Source of the DNA: an uncultured Halomonas sp. | GTDB taxonomy: Bacteria; Pseudomonadota; Gammaproteobacteria; Pseudomonadales; Halomonadaceae | Reading direction: 5' to 3' | Length of the DNA: 64,000 bases | Assembly (NCBI RefSeq): GCF_946887195.1 | Contig: NZ_CAMPKE010000009.1 | Location: 91,464 to 155,463 of the forward strand | Shown here: piece after piece, positions 63,917 to 64,000 of the stretch | How the letters are laid out: each line of letters starts with the position of its first letter | How positions within the stretch are numbered: the stretch's first letter is position 1 | Program-made: the position numbers and the translations under genes | The notes under the pieces: generated by a model | Told to the model about the DNA's origin: nothing | The model's input: only the letters and a program-made list of their open reading frames with translations | The model's database searches: none

Positions 63917-64000
63917 TTAAACCATCCACATGGCCAGGTTCGGGAAGAACAGCAGCAGCGCCAGCACGCACAGTTGAATGGCGATGAACGGCAGCAGCGC
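63917..64000 (-). CDS. TRAP transporter large permease (DctM), C-terminal end only
   Basis: On the minus strand, the last 27 codons of a gene running out of the window read LLPFIAIQLCVLALLLFFPN and then LAMWMV before TAA 63917-63919. The hydrophobic helix and ending are characteristic of DctM subunits. It is separate from the dctM at 54454, so a second TRAP system lies to the right. Confidence 0.8.
   Translation of the reverse strand, partial: ALLPFIAIQLCVLALLLFFPNLAMWMV

Noticed and set aside
1..64000. tRNA, rRNA, CRISPR array or complete insertion sequence
   Set aside because: I read both strands for cloverleaf-like stretches, regular spaced repeats and transposase-like frames and found none; a covariance-model scan could still find a small RNA.

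Overview
The window is high-GC bacterial chromosome with tightly packed genes. The gene families point to a gammaproteobacterium, most likely a halophile of the Halomonadaceae. They include TRAP transporters, a BCCT carrier, polyamine and sugar-acid catabolism, and a pirin/LysR/YqjG cluster. The taxonomic call is an inference from gene content; no rRNA or tRNA gene was seen, and no CRISPR array or complete insertion sequence.

Left part (1-24 kb). The 3' end of an assimilatory nitrate reductase gene overlaps cobA, whose product leads to siroheme. A LysR regulator and an EamA exporter diverge from each other. Next come two tandem Crp/Fnr-type regulators facing a GGDEF diguanylate cyclase. An unknown 140-residue ORF lies upstream of the cyclase in the same reading frame, separated from it by a single amber codon. 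An 8.5-kb gene for a giant cyclic beta-1,2-glucan synthase is followed by a 655-residue protein of unknown function. After it lies an AT-rich island with three candidate small proteins, hairpins and a decayed hlyD 3' end. An MFS/HlyD efflux pair, a maltose-type acetyltransferase, a small periplasmic protein and a quinone-oxidoreductase-like enzyme complete this part.

Middle part (24-51.5 kb). A permease and a formamidase-family enzyme form an operon divergent from a GntR regulator, with a clear inverted repeat between them. A polyamine module follows: a PuuP-like permease, an acetylpolyamine amidohydrolase, a nitrilase-family amidase, two PuuB-like FAD oxidases and an NhaC-type antiporter. 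It is read away from another GntR-type regulator across a 24-bp perfect palindrome. Then come GFA and DUF1127 proteins, a LysR regulator, a DGPF/ECF42-type sigma pair, a BCCT carrier, a peroxiredoxin, an M23 peptidase, the pirin/LysR/YqjG group, a 185-bp self-complementary repeat, a DUF188 protein, a DEAD-box helicase and a second EamA exporter.

Right part (51.5-64 kb). Ten genes on the minus strand look like one sugar-acid operon ending at a strong terminator at 51552-51581. They encode an SDR and an FAH hydrolase, an LgoD-like dehydrogenase, UxaA, a short UxaB-like reductase, a TRAP transporter (P, Q, M), a second FAH-family protein and an alpha-ketoglutarate-semialdehyde dehydrogenase. A GntR regulator diverges from it, and a second TRAP permease begins at the right edge. 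The upper steps resemble the L-galactonate to tagaturonate to altronate to 2-keto-3-deoxygluconate route. No KDG kinase or KDPG aldolase lies in the window; there are instead two candidate non-phosphorylating lower branches. This is the best candidate here for an incompletely described system.
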